Below, piece after piece: positions 13,301-28,300 of a stretch of DNA of 64,000 nt. The notes under the pieces were generated by a model. It ran no database searches. It worked only from the letters and a program-made list of their open reading frames with translations, and was not told where the DNA came from. The position numbers and the translations under genes are program-made. Position 1 is the first letter of the stretch. Each line of letters starts with the position of its first letter. Location of the stretch: contig NC_064435.1 in assembly GCF_023343835.1 (NCBI RefSeq), forward strand, positions 82,780,134 to 82,844,133. Reading direction: 5' to 3'. This DNA is from Lagopus muta (lineage: Eukaryota; Chordata; Aves; Galliformes; Phasianidae).

Positions 13301-16300
13301 CAGATAGGAAGGACATCATTACTTTTTTTCACCCAATGCTTTCAACTCAGCGTGCACCTACACCATCTGCATCAATCATTTCTACCACAGGTTGCTGTAA
13401 GAATATATTACACAGAGCATTAAAGTCATCACTTGTGCCAATTAGTTTTTTAAACAGATATTTGAAGAATGACAGCCCATTATCCAAAGCTCCACAGTCT
13501 GTACCAATTTTCAGGTGCTCAAGTAATGCTTCCCAGAGAGGCTGGTTGTGGCACAGAGATCCCAACGCTGGCACGTTCTCCTTTCTCAACCAGCACTGCC
13601 GATAGCCTTCCTTCAGCTTCCCCTAATCAAGGCAAAGGAGCATGCTAAGCCTGTGAAGAAAGCTTTGCTCTCCTTGTTACCTGACATTAGCTGCAGGTTA
13701 ACATGGTAAAGCCTCTCTGTCAGCCTTTCCACAGAGAGGAATCCCAGGAAAGCTAGAAGAGACCCAATTTTTGGCTGCAACTCTTGCCAACACACTCATT
13801 TTTCAGTTAATTTGCACTTCGGATCCAGGCAACAAATGCACTACTACAGAGGAACTCAAAGGCCTACAACAACTAACGCACAAATTAAAAGAATAACTCT
13901 GAAAAGGAGATACAAACTACTTACCATGGAGCATAGAATTTAATAAAGGTGATTCCCCTAGCAATGGTTTCATCAAAGTCTTTTTCAGAGAGAGAAAGCA
14001 CTGTAGCCTGCTGAAAAAGGAAAGTAAAATCATTGTTGTATGTTTAACACTGGCCAAATGAGCATTTAGCTACCTGAGAGGGAAACTCAAACTGGGAAAG
14101 ACAGCATTACTGATGGTATGAACAAGATTAAAAGCAATATACTTCACATTTACCCCTTAGCTACTTTCCATCCTTAGAGAGATCCGTATCTGAAGCAATA
14201 AAACATGCCCGTTTTCAGGGGACTTTACTAACAGGCAAACTTATATCTGCTCAAAAAAAAAAAAATCACCTTCCCTTCAATACGCTGTCATGCAAGCATT
14301 TCAAGAGCAATGATGAGAGCAGTTGGCATAAAACCTGTGATGGCTGATGGAGAGTTTGTTCCATGAGGAACTTATGGCATGCTAGAGTTGTCTTGACAGC
14401 TGATCTCCCTCTGCTATATCCCTGTGTTGCAGACACAGAGAAAGCTGTTAGCAGAAACACATATCTGGCTGCCAGGAGAACATCACCACACCACACTCAC
14501 ACGGACGCCATGAAGAATTTTTCCTCCTGATAACATCAGAAGCAATGGCACAGGAGAGAAGGGAGGACTGCACAGTGCTTAAAGGCAGCCTCACACATTG
14601 TATGAGAGCACAGAACCATAACTAACTGGATTTTTGTGTGACACCTTTACAGATGGGAGGGATTCAAAATAAATAAATGAGTGAATCTCGTGCCTATAAA
14701 GGTTTCAAATTCAAATGAAAGCAAAACAAACACAAGAGCGCAGCTGCCAGGATTATCAATTCTGCAGTGAAAGTTTTATGAAGAGAAGCCAAAAAGAGAC
14801 TTGAACACAGACAGTGACAGCATCTGTGTTGGTCACTCTGCCTTAACACATCTGGATCATTTTTGAGTACTTTGGGTAAGTGTGGCTGCTCTGAAGCCTG
14901 ACAGATATAAAAGTTCAGCTTTTGTGAAATGACTGACATGCAGTACGTCCATGTAAGATAAGAACTCACACAGGGTTGGAACACAACATTGGAACACAGA
15001 TTTGGAGTCAGAACTCATGGCTTTTGCTGCCTGAGGTACCAGCTGTGGCTGCTAATCACAGTCAGTGCTTCCTGGCTACATGGGCTAGAATCCTGTAGAC
15101 TCATGAGAAGAAAACCAGAACCAAGGTGTTTGAAGGTGAACAACCAACAAGTTGTGGCAATACTGAGTTGAGATGTAAAGTTGCAAAGAAAAAAAGTTTA
15201 GTACTACACTGTATCTACTATTATTTAGGAAAAAAAAAACAAAAAACAAACCTGCCTCCCCACAGTCTTTTCCCTTTTGCATGTGCAGTGGTGCAGTCAA
15301 GGTGTAAGTGGGAATTTGCATCATACATAGTTTATGTTATTTCTCTAACAGTAGAGAGTGAAGACTAATTACTTCCTGCATTGTACTAACACCAGCTTGT
15401 TAATACCTTCCAAATATGAGGTCAATTTAAAAAGTTGAGAAAGATGAAAACTGCATCTCTTAATATCACTATCTGGAAGCCACCTTACACAAGATGAGCA
15501 ACCTAATTGGAAGAAGCCAAATAGGAAAGGTAATATTCTCTTGTGAGAAGCTGCATATAAGCAGCTATATATATAAATATATAAATATATAAAATATAAA
15601 TATATTAATAATATTTATATTTTTAATTATGTAAATATTTATATTACGTAAGTATAATGTACATCACAAAGGAGTGTAAATCACCATCCCTTACTTTCTG
15701 GGCAGAATTGTGTTTTCCATATTTGATAAAACAGAACGCTTAAAAATTATCCCTAATTATTCTACCAGACCAATTTGATATTCAGCTGCAAGAAAAATGG
15801 CAGATGAAATGCAGAAGTGATGAAAAAAGACAGAGTTACATGACATGAAGCACAGCTATGCAAAGATGATGAAGTTATTCCTGACAGTCCTTGGCAATAT
15901 TCATAAACCCTCCAGTTGCTACAAGCAGGATTAAAATAAGCCTCAAAACCCAAGGAGTTTTATTGCCACAGTGCACACTGCCCTGAGACATTTAGATCAA
16001 TCTTCATCGTCTTTGCTTGTTTGCTGTTTCTGCAGAGAGTCTGTAAGAATGGAGATCTGGCTTTTTTTCAGTGGCTCAGCACTGTATGCCATCTCCTTGG
16101 GTTCAAGTGAGAATCTTGCAAGTGACATTCATCTCCCTAGCAACAAAGCATGCTGTCACACATACGGAGGTGCCAGCAGTTCAGCACACCAAAAAAAGAC
16201 CACACTTACAACACTGTCTAAATCACTTACTGCAACCATTAAAATAAAAGGAGGTAGTTGTTCATTACATTCTGTAACTCAGGTTAGTAAAAGTATCAGT

Positions 16301-19300
16301 AAGATTTACGGCTGGATTCCCATCACTAATTGCTGAAAAGAAAATTAAGAAAATACTTGGCCCAGCTCACATCTAGAAACTGTGGGTCTAACAGAGAGAA
16401 AAACACATGGAAAACTTGGACAGGCTGCAGAAACTCTGTTAATACAGTAGCAGAGTGCAGGAGCACTTACCTCAGCCTGGGTGGGTTCTGCAGGTGGCTG
16501 TGGGGCTTCTGTGGGTTTACTTGCTGGTGGTTCTTTCCCAGAGCTCTGTAGTTGGGAATCCACATACTCCTTCAAGGAATCAAAGTCCCTCTTCCCTTTG
16601 TACTGGTCACCCTACAATTATCAAATAGCTTGTGTGAGTGTAGTTAATCTAACACAGGTGTAGGTCGCTCCAAAAGTAATGCCTCCTATTTATTCCCACA
16701 GAAGTGATAACAGCTACAAAGAGCACAATAGTACCATTTGATACAGCAAATTCCCAGTTTCAAAACAAAGACCATTAGCTCTGCATTTTCACCAGCGATG
16801 AACAAGAGCCTGCATGCTGTGCTCAGAAAAATCTGCACCAGCAGTGGTGACCCACTGGCACTGCTGCCACTGCTGAAATGCCCTACCCACCAGCTCACTG
16901 TGCTACCTTCTTGTTCATATCCATTATAGCAGGACAGGGTCAATCCACATTCATTCCTCACAGGGCTTCTGCTACCTCAATCTAACCAATAAGGGTGTTG
17001 TGATGCCAGTCAGTTATGACAGAATGGGTGACGGCATTACGGACAACAATGCTGGATGGCTGAACCAGCAGCCCTCCTCTTCCCCCATATTACTGAACAG
17101 TACAATAGTGGCTAGAAGGACTTCCAGGAATCTCTGTGTTACATTATTGGAAAGTTGCTGTTTTTGTGGGGTTTTTTTTACATTTAAATATATCGTATCA
17201 GCCCACAAACAAACATGTGATCATGATGGCAGAAAGTCACCAGGGAATACCAACACTGCCAGTGGAGACAGGCCAGTTTAATGTCAAGAGAAATACATTG
17301 TTCAAACAAATGGCTGAGATTCATATTAACCAAATACAATAGCAGTGATCTGAGCTCTTTCACTGCACCCTTTATTCACTGCAACTTAAACTTCAATAAT
17401 TATGAAAAAAAAAAAAGTCTGGCTTTTGAGAAAAAACACAGCTAACTTTTCAACGCTGAGCCATTACAGTTCTGGCAAGTTATCCTGCCCTTTGTAGCCA
17501 TGTTAAAAATAAAAATAAAGCAGTTGGAAAATCATGCTGGAGCAACAGCAGAACATTTCCTGTTCTTCAAACTAAATCCATGAACAGACCGAATTCTTGC
17601 TAACTGAAAATGCTTCCAACCTTGGATGTGCCATTTTGTCCAATTCGAGCTCTCTTTCAGTTACACATGATAAGCAACACTACAACTCACAGTATGTTTG
17701 CTATGTTTGCTACTGTTCACGTATGCAGCATTAAAGTATGCAGTATATAAATATTTTACTTTCCCCAGACTTCAGAACATGGTCCCTCTGAATTTCTACA
17801 AGGGAAACATCAGCTGAGTGCACAAGACCCTCACTCACAGAGTCTGCATGAAGATTTCTATAAAGGAAAATGTCCATTCTCAGACATCACTCATCAGATT
17901 GGCATCACTTACAGATAAGAACCCTTTGATACAGATTATGAAAATTGAATATATTTTTATTACTTCTATTTCATCTAGTGTTCTACAGGAGGTAGAGTCT
18001 TAAGATAAACAGAGAATTCCTCTCACATTAGCAAACTTCAGGATAGTGTTTTCTTTCAGATTTATGAACACTGCTCAGTTGTTTGCAGAGAACACTGAGC
18101 AAAACGTTCTAACTTTTATCTGTGGATCAAGTATATCTCTTCTAGTACTGGTTTGAACCTGCCACATCTTTTGTGTCACAAGTGGTCTCTCATATACAAC
18201 CACTTGATCTTTTTTCCCAGGATCCAAGCATAGTCCATGTATTATTCAGGAAAACACAGTCTGAGCTTGCAGACTCACCTTTTCACCATTCCTAAACCAG
18301 AGGAGTGTAGGATAGCCACGAACTTGATTTTCAGAGCAGACCTCATAATGCTGGGTACAGTCGACCTACGTTTTGAGGAAAAAAAAAATTATAAACCATT
18401 CAGTGTGTAAAATAAACACACAATAAGCATTAGAGCCTCCCTCGTATTCAAAAATCCCAGAAAAATACATGAACAGTGAATACATAGCTTGGCAAAAGCC
18501 AGTGCCGAGTATTTTCTTGACAACAGTTATTTCAGCCTTCCAAGTAATGTTCTGGTTGTGTCGCTGGGAGGCTGTGTGTATTTTTGCTTTTATTTCAAGA
18601 GGGACAACAGAGGGAGGGAGGGATGAATAAAAAGGAGAAGAAACAGCAGCAAAGAACAATGGGAACATAAGTATTCTAGTTAAATACTTGGAATATTAAC
18701 GTGCAAAGGCTTTAAAACAATGGATGAACCAATATATCTTCACCTGAAGGTAAGACTACTCTTTGAAATCAGAAGGCATGTCAACAGCTAAGAAGTTAAC
18801 TTGACTCCAAAGGAAATTCCAAGTGCGTAGCACCGTTCAATTCTAATTTGTCATAAACCAATCTATAAAGTTACCTGCTCATAATCTTTCCCAAAGCAAA
18901 GCAAACAGATAACTTAGGCACTTAAGTCTTTGCTCTACACTTGGATTTTGAATTTTACACTAGAAATACTTTGACCCAGATCCCTGAAGATCAGTTCTAA
19001 ACATTAAACACAACCATGCCAGCAGATAGCATTGCTGCTAAGACACTATTTCCCCAGATTACACAAAGGTCATGGTTGAACCTTCTTAGAAACAGCTGTA
19101 TTTCCTGTTTAATTACAGACCTAATATCTTAGCCAACACATTTCAAATAGTTTCATAATGTATACAGTTAACCAAAACTGACTAAACATCAAGACAAATC
19201 TCAGTGGCTTTATTAGAGAGCAAATATCAGCAACAGGGACAACTGTGAACACAACAGACAATTGAACATGGCTTCTGAAAATTTCTGGTTTATATTCCTC

Positions 19301-22300
19301 TGGATAACAGACTGGTAACTTCAAGAAGATAGTTAAGCTAAGCAATGATTTTATCAGGCACTCCACATTCTTCAAAAGTTAATCAGCATTTACAATTTGG
19401 TGCAATGGGTATCAAAGCAACGTCAGTTTCTGATACTTTATTCTCAGAGGGGAGTGTATTTTATATCAACCTGGTCTCAACAGTAGATACATGTCTCCTC
19501 TAGAGTTTAACCATGCTGATCTGCTCTCTGCATCTGTGGCATATCTGAATTAGCAATTATCAAAGCATTTCATAGGGGAAAAAAAAAGTCAAGTTCATCA
19601 CCCCTAGTAACAGCTGAAAATACTATGAGAGCAGAGATGTGCTGCTGGTTTCTTGTCTCTCTGCAGGACAGACAGCACTGCTAAGTGTCATGGAAGCTTT
19701 CAGACCAGTGAACCTATCTGAAAGCTTAAGGATATGAAAATTGAGCCCTGTCAGCTTTCCACTAGTGACAAATACAGGGAGGTTCACATCATTAGCGACC
19801 TGAACTTAGGTATGGGTCAGCAAATAAAGCCAGTAACTAGAATTGCCAGACCACCTGCATACCTCTGCACAGAAGTCACTCCATGTACAAATATCAAGCT
19901 CCCATGGTAAATACACCACAGAATCTGGTTATCATCCCTAAGAGAAATAGTAAAGCAGGACAAGGTATCAGTTTTTAGGGTGGGAGACCCCCTGAAAACT
20001 TTAGAAAGCTCAATGGGAATAAACAGGAAAAATTTAAAAAGTATTTAGACTTATTCCCAAGTCTCTCTGAAACACAGGGAGGAGTTTGCAATGTTTCCAA
20101 CAAGTTCTTGTTTAAAATGAGGGAGTCCTGTTAATTGTAACTAAATAACCATCTCTTCCAACATAAAGTAGAACACTGAATGTGTGAGAAGAAAATAACC
20201 ATCATAAAATTAAAACAGGAACTATGAATATGAAGAGATTTAAAAGCTATTATTTGCAAATCACAGAATGAACAGCACGGCAGTTGATTGAAACATCTGT
20301 ATGCAAAAACATCTGCAAATTAAGAAAAGAGTACGTCACCCACCTTGCCAATCTTTACAGTTTCTGAATGTTCAAAGGCCAGAGCCAGCTGTTCCCAAGT
20401 TGGGGCCAAAGCCTTGCAGTGACCACACCAAGGGGCAAAGAATTTGATGAAGTGATTACCTTTGAAGTCAAAGAAAAAGATTTAACTCTTTTGGAATTAA
20501 TTTGGCTGCCATTAAAGGCTAGGCATTAATCTCTGTCTGCAAATTTATCATGGTATTTCCTGGGTTAAAGATAGGAAACACTGTGAATAAAAAGCCAGGG
20601 CAGAATATTTCAGCAATTAGGTTTTCAAAACTGTATGCAGTCCCTCAGTGTTGCCAATTTCCCTGAAGATCCAAGCAGCTTTACAGACTCAAGCCAACAA
20701 ATGAAGTAGTAGAACTACTACTAAACCTAACAGTCTTCTAGAATATCTAATTCTACTATGTCAATCCCTTGCCCTATTACACAGTAGAAAGAACCAAGGC
20801 ATGTGTGTTTGTAACAGCATAAAGCAAAGTATAGATTAGACTTCAATGTACAAATTTCTAGGCAAACACCACTGCTCTGTGTCCAAGAGCTGCCTAAATA
20901 ATTTTCTTCATCTTACAATTCTCTCTGTTTCTATCTTGCAAAAACTGCTGCTTTTGTAGAATTTCATGGCATTTTACAGAGAGGAGAGTCTCTCTGCTGC
21001 CTCACACTAATATATTGTTTAAAATCATTATCCTAATTGCAGATTACCAGAATATGTGATATCCTATCATTAGAATTACTATTAATTCAAGTTGCTGCCT
21101 GCTTTTGCACACATCAAAGCAATGCTCTCTTAATACAAAATAAAAATGAATTTAATTAAACCAAAAACAAAACAAAACAAACAAAAAAAACAATTTGAAG
21201 GAAAAAAACAGTGATTGTGGGAAAACTTTAACAGAATTACAATCCTTTGAGAACCACTGTGGGGGCTAGAATTTCTAGAATTTCTGGTTCAGGGGGTTGT
21301 TCACAGAAGAAGGTCAGGCAAGAGATACCACAAAAATCACTAGGAAATGTAAACTGCAAAAGTACTTTAGTCTTAACTTGCCTATTGTGTACCAGGAATA
21401 CCTTCAAAAATGATTGACTAGCTCTGCTTTGATCAAGTAAAGACAATACTGAAATTTCTCATGAATTAATTAAGAACATACAGTCAAAAACAGCTATTCT
21501 GTATCATTTACTCTGTGATACTCTCTTCTGATTGAAAGAAAATAAATGTATCTTCTAGCCCCAGAGCACAGAAAAGGTAGACAGAAACTGTTTTTAAGAA
21601 CCAAAGTCAACCTTCCAAGCAGAACTCCTAAGCCTTCAGCTAAATTTAAGCACTGTTGAAGTCAAGAGAGGACAACAGCCTTACAGATGATCATAAAGCT
21701 GCTCGACTATCAGGTATCACCGTGAGAATACCTCCTCCAATCATATATGAAAGCCAATGGACACATATTAAAACATTCATGCATGCACTAAACAACTGAC
21801 AGAATCTTCTCAAACTGTTTAATGGTTTGTGTTTCCCTGATGGCTGAATGAAGAATCTCCTGTAATTTCCACGTAATTCTCTGATAAGGCACACGTACAG
21901 GGAAATTTGCTGCAGAAAATCCTTCTTTACATTTTATATGATTCTAATTAATTAATTGGTTTCTTCAGGAAGCTTTAATGTCTGTTTCATTCACGTTATC
22001 ACATGGGCATAAGCAGTTAATTTAATCTGGCCTTAACTCTACTGTCTTCTGGTTGGAGTGCTGTTCTTATGCTTTCTACTGGCGTGCAAAGTGTATGTAA
22101 ATAAACTACAGCATTTTTACCCAGCATGTAGGTTCATCCTCTTTACTGAGGCATTACTGGAAAATTAACTGGGAAGGAGGCACGTTAAGAACTAATATTT
22201 CTGCTTCCCACTTCCCACTAGGCAGGTCTCTGTAAACAAGTCTCTCGTGCTTATGAAAGAGGTTACCTTCTGCTATGTGCGTCTTGAAATTGTCTGCTGA

Positions 22301-25300
22301 GAGTTCATACATTCCCTGCTTAGGTTCAGGGGCTTTTGGTGGTTCCACAGTAGATTCTGAATCCTATTCAAGAGGGAAGTACATTTCATGAATTAGTTAA
22401 GCATTTAATGTAAACTTATTAAAAAGATCACTGTTTGTGCATAATCATTTTCTAATTGTGCTCAGCATGTAGTTATATCTTGATTAGCAACAGCAATTAA
22501 AAATTCGGTTTTAGGCAAGGCTTGTCTAATATATATAAGTGCTAACTCAACGGTTCTCCTAGAGATGATATTAGTTTAACTTATTTAACCAATTAGTTTA
22601 ATCCCTTCCTGTAGACTACAGCATTATCAGCTAATAATCAAGCTAAAGATAGCATCCCACATTGTTAAGAGGAAATTATGCAATTTATCCTCTATTATAG
22701 ACAAGTCACTTTTCTTACTCCAGAGATATTATAGCCTGAAGGTGCTAAATGAATTGATATAAAGAATTCAATCTTCAAACATCAAAATGCTAAACGTTAA
22801 AAACTGCACTATGTACTTACTGTAGTTTTAAATACAGGCACAAAATATAGCTCATAGGATATCAGATTTTATTATTATTCTAACTTACGTGGAAGCTGCT
22901 CCACATCGTTTTCTCACTTGACTTTTATTCTCAGGAGCAGATTTTCTGCCAGAGACCGAAACCTAACCTATAGATAGAACAGCAAGTCTGCAGAAGGAAA
23001 TATTTCCTTTTCCTATTCCCTTTCCACTTACAGATGGTTCCCCATTTAGTTTTTCCAACATCCAGTTTTCCAGCGTCTGGAAGTCTCTAGGGCCTTGGTA
23101 TTTCAGAGGTTCTTGTCCTGGTTTAAGCAGCTTTAAACTAAAGGATTAAAATGCAGAAAAGAGTGAGGTAAAAATTCACACGTGTGAAACATTCCAAGGA
23201 AGTTGAGACGCTTTATTAATTCACAGCAATTCAGCTCTCTTGATTATTCCCAATAATTCATTTCAACACCACACACCTCCCTCAACTTGAAGGGTAACTT
23301 CTAGAACTTAGGACTCTTTTTCATTCCCATATCAATTTTTACAGGGGATTTAAAAAACAACCAGTTTTTCATTCTTCTTTAATATTTTTCTTTCTCTTCT
23401 CATTTCACAAGTTGTAAAGAAATGAACATATGAAAGTGCTGAAAAGCAACACAATGCAAGTAATATTACGTATCCCAAGGTGATAACAGATAACCATTCA
23501 ATTCTTCCTTACTCAGAGTCTCTGCCATTCTTTCTATTTTTGTAAGGAACAGTGCCACAACATAAACTATACAAACATACAAAGGCAACCAGCGTTTGCT
23601 TCTGGGGATACTAAAATAAAGTTGCAAACTTCATTGTTTCTTGGTATTTCTAGCGGAACTAAGCCACAGATTGCCCTTAAGGACAATTCCTATTTCAATG
23701 AGGACTTTGCTATTTATAACTCTCAGCTTCTAATCAGTGGCACTCATCTGCGTCAAAGCAAATGTAGCCACGGGTGGATGTCATGTTCAGCCTGTTGCTG
23801 AGGTCAGCAGTAGCACCAGGCAAAGAGAGCCCAGGGAAGGAAACTGAAAAGCATGGGCTGTGGAAGGTGCTTGAGAACAGGGTACTATGAGAGAGGAGGA
23901 TAATTCTGGACTTTATTTGAACAGTTCATCTCCAAGACATAACACAGTTTCTTCGGAAGAAAGAAGAGCAAGAGTAGCATATATCACATCATACTTGGCA
24001 AGACAGTAAAAAGGATTAAATGGAATATAAGAGATTCACGGGGCTACAGAGAAAACTACCAAAACACAGAGCTAAGAAATTAGTTTCAACAAGTTGGCAG
24101 AAGATCATGGAAAACTCAAACAGAATGACACAGGACCAGATCTCCTTCTATACTTACGTAGGGTATCCTCGGACGCCAAATTCAGAGCACAGAGGAGTGT
24201 CTGTAGTACAATCCACTTTAACAACATAGACCTGTGGGTTTTCCATGTTGTTGTATTTATCTCCCAGATCATTCCAAGTTGGCTGGAGACGCTGGCAATG
24301 TCCACACCTGCAACAGAATGAACAAAATATTTCCTTACAGTTGTTCTCTTTAGAAGGGAATGAATCCTTGGAAAAGCCATACACAAAATAATCAGAGATG
24401 CTGATACATTTAAAAATAGCTAAGTTGGACATCTTCCATACTCAAACGCTGCTACAGTAAGTAACAGTGAATAGTACCATGTATCGTGTGACAACACTGC
24501 AAATGCCTTGTAAAAACCATCAAGAGAAGGCCTACTGAGCACCTTCTGAACCTAGAGATGCTATTAAGAAAAGCAGTCTGCATTTCCCAGCTGCCTAGAA
24601 TTAAAATCACACGAGGCTGACCAGCTTTCTATACTCTCCAACATTTGAAAGTACCGTGTCTTTTAAGCAGCAGGAAAGAAGTCTTTCCAGAAGGATTTCC
24701 ATTTCTCTTTAATGGCTGCTTTTGCCAATCTTTCAGTGCATCTAGAAATACACAACTGAATTAACCAGAAAACTTTTCAACTAGTATGAAAGCTGTTTTT
24801 GCCCTTGACATGACCTAGAAGGTCTACTTTTTAACAATTAAAACAGCATTAGGATGTCAGGGGAAATTGTTTCTTATTCCCTTCAGATCTTCCATTTAAA
24901 ACAACTTCACTCATACAATTGGCTTTGAGCCCACTCGGAAAATCTGCACAGATTCACACCTTTCCAGCTTCTCTGGTTCACTGAGACAAAAAACATCACC
25001 ATCTCTCAATCTTGATAAGATTCTGTTGCAGTTGGTCATACTGGGGGCATATATTCCCGCCACGTAGAGGAATATAACCTCATTCTGAATTATAATGGTG
25101 AAGGAATACAATGTGTATTACTAAACTTAAATAATTCTTAAATATTTAACTTCAGACTGAAAACTGTCAACTCTCCATGGATGGAGCTCCAAGAGGATGA
25201 CTTGGGATTCTCAGTGAACACTGACTGGTGCTCAATAACTGGGAATGGAAATCTGTGAAAGGAAATCTCAAGTAATTCACACTTTTTCTTTTTTTAAAAT

Positions 25301-28300
25301 TTTTTTAAGTACACAACAGAACTACCTTATTCCTATTTAACACTGTGATCTTTGCTCTACACAGTTCACCATTCCCTTCCTTCTTCAGATTATATGAGCT
25401 GAAATTGAAAATAAAGCAAGAAAAAGGCTCATATCTGAATCAGAAACAAACTAGTTAGTCATTCTCTGTTTTCATAAAAATTCAGTTTATATTTAAAGAA
25501 GTAAAAGGCAAGACTGTCCCCGAAATACTTTCTTCTAGAATGCCTAAGATATAACTGGAGACTATATAAAACCTGAGAATTCAAAACCAAAGACAGCAAG
25601 CCTGCATAACATTATGCATCTTTCTTAGTCCCATGCATATACAGTTATCCTCCCCATTTTATATCAGAGGGACTGGAAGAGAAGAGCAGCCAGAAGGGAT
25701 GGTAGAGAGCTATCAACAAGCAGCTCTGCCTTTCCTCCCCTACATAATCTGTGTTTATAAAGATAAATCAATACGCAAAAGAAATGCTACAGAAAAGATT
25801 CAGATTGCTGAGAACAAAACAAAACAAAAATCCTTCTTCTTGTACACTACTAACATCAGGACATAAGGAGAGAGCTTTTTTTTTTTGTAAGAGTCTGCAG
25901 CTAAGTTGATCATCTGAACTCTAACCAATCAGTGCTTCTCCCCTGGAAGACCTGACAGTGGACTTCCTAGGCTAGGATTGGCTAGTGAGGAACAAAGACA
26001 TTTTTGGATGTCACCAGCACATCCACAGTTCTGCACTTAGCTAAGGTAACTCCACAGCAAGACATGATGCAAATCATCACCTAACTTAAAAACACCCACA
26101 TACCCTAGGTTAGGTAGGCGCAAGCATCTTAGAACCAGCCCCCTCTGGACAAGAGAGTCCAGCCAAGATCAATTCCAGTCAAGATTTCAATACAACCACA
26201 ACAAACTCTGGCAATCCAGCATGCTAATGCTTCAGTTCAGTTGACTTCAAGAATATGCTGAAAGATCACAGTGGTCAAAATAAGGCAATGAAACTACTCA
26301 TCTAAGAGTCCTTCCAACTAAGGAATCGGGGAAACTTCCCTTTTCTGTAGGCACACAACTGGCTAGGCCAAAATCTTAAGCTATTTGGTATCATTGAGAG
26401 TCAAACCTGTTCAAGCGTAGATACCAAGGAATACAAGCTGATGATCAAAAATCTGATGGCAAATGACCTGGTGTGCTTTTCATTTTATTTATTTGTATTG
26501 GCCCACAGTACTCAAAACAAATGTGAGACCTTATTGGTGCTGCTGCTATAAGAATAGGAAGAGGGAGGCCCATGGCAATGTTTGTTTGAAGAATTCTGCA
26601 GAAGAGGTTGGTCCTGTTTATCTCAACTCATTGTCAGCCTTCATTATCTAACATTACCAGCACCTCTAACAATCCCAAAGAAAATTCAACTGAACGTTGT
26701 AGAATTTGCTAGGCTTCTCCTTCACTAACTAAATGGACCAGTGTCAAAATGCCTGCATCAGTGAGAAGCACAAGGAGATTAGCACATTGGAACCAACTAG
26801 CAGTATGGCTGTCGGTTCTAACAGAAGAGTCTACAGTCCGTTCTGAGGCTGTTAGACTGCCATCTGACATTACCAATGATAAAACTACTAGTGTATATAC
26901 GCATCTCCCTCCAGCATCTGTTCCCCTCGCTTCCCCTTGAACATAAAACCTGGACCTGTTGCTGCCTGTCAGGAGCCAGAAGTCCAGACCAAGGACCTGG
27001 TGTTGAGACCCAGGAATTTGGATTAGGCACGTTAAGCATGAGAGTAATGTTCAGAGAAGCTGGAGCAAATGTGGGAAAGGACACAGCTTCCTCACATGCA
27101 TGCTGGGCAGAAATCTGCAACCCTCCCAAGGGCACAGAGTGGTCCAAGTTTGCAAGGCCAGAGCTCTCTCTGATGCACAGTGAGGATGTGAAACATATGC
27201 TGGACTCTGCAATGGCCTTCTTGGCACAGGGTCTCCTACAACTGTGATCCTAGACGAAAGCCCATATGGCTTCAGAGATGCCCGTGAAACAGTCAGTTGA
27301 AGCTTGAACGCAAACATTACCTCCTGAGCACTCCTGCTCTGCATAGGAATTTCTTACTTTCAAAGATGCTTCACCAGCAAGTTGGGCTTCCTCCGTTTTG
27401 TAACTTTCAGTGAGCAAAGGAAAATTTCAGGCTCTTTCAAGCTTTTACTTAACTTCTCGATGTCATAAACAAGTCAATGGCAGTAACAAAAAAAAAAAAA
27501 AAAAAATTCATTTCTTAAAGGAAATACTTCTCTAGCTTTGATTTCAAAGAGTATCATGACATACGTGCGCCTCAGTGGCACCAGGTACCAAAAGTTTGCA
27601 GTAGGCACGTTTCAGTCCAAAGCTAAGACATCATTCCATTATCTCAACCTAAGAAAACTTGGGGAGGAAAAGCAGCAACCCTGACAACAAAACTTGTAAT
27701 GACACTACTAGATAAGTCAGAGATGGATTTAAAAAAGGAGAGAGTGAAGCAGAAAAGGAGAACAAGAGCAACCACTGCAGAGGCCCAGAGATGAGAACTA
27801 CTGTCCCACTGACTGCTGTAATGCCCATCCAAGTCCTGTTCTTAGGCTCTGACTATTCTCGTGTCCAACGTGCCAGTCTAGAACAAGAACCTAGTGAGTA
27901 TCTTGCAGATATGGTAGCTCCCCAGCTCTGCCACTATTACCTGCGGCCTGAGGGACTTCCATTTATACTGCTTGGAAGCTTTCATTTCTATTACTTTCGC
28001 AGCAAACTTATCCTCACATCTGCAGCAGTAAAGAGGACTAAACTTCTTCAAGAAAGTATCTACAAGGCCGGGGACGCGGGAGCATGGAAGTCAGCAAAGC
28101 CTCCGCTTCGTTAGTACAACGAAAGCCCTCGGTCTGCGTGCAAAGCTGCTGCAGGCTCCCCGCACGGGCTCCCCGTCCCACCGCCGTGACAGGGCTGCTC
28201 CGCGCCATCCCCATCCAGCCCAGCCCACCCCAGCTGCCTCCCCTCGGCGGAGGGTCCCATTTTAGGGCCGGAGGTCCCGGTCCGGGCGCGGCGATTCGCA

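Larger units (their letters stand above)
10355..15565 (-). other. TXNDC5: TXNDC5 introns 9, 8 and part of 7: no other gene seen
   Basis: Outside exons 8 and 9 this is AT-rich intronic sequence. I saw no conserved reading frame, tRNA or clear transposon. Intron 9 is 602 bp, intron 8 is 2838 bp, and intron 7 (14008-16470) contains the AT-rich block listed separately. Confidence 0.6.
16991..24157 (-). other. TXNDC5: TXNDC5 introns 6 to 2: intronic sequence
   Basis: Apart from exons 3 to 6 this is ordinary AT-rich intron. An A-rich stretch of AAAAC-type repeats lies at about 21160-21195. I recognise no further gene or complete transposon. Confidence 0.6.

Noticed and set aside
17014..17060. Possible second terminal repeat of the mariner-like element (GGCATTAC at about 17033)
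   Set aside because: Only eight bases agree with the expected inverted end, too few to set a boundary.
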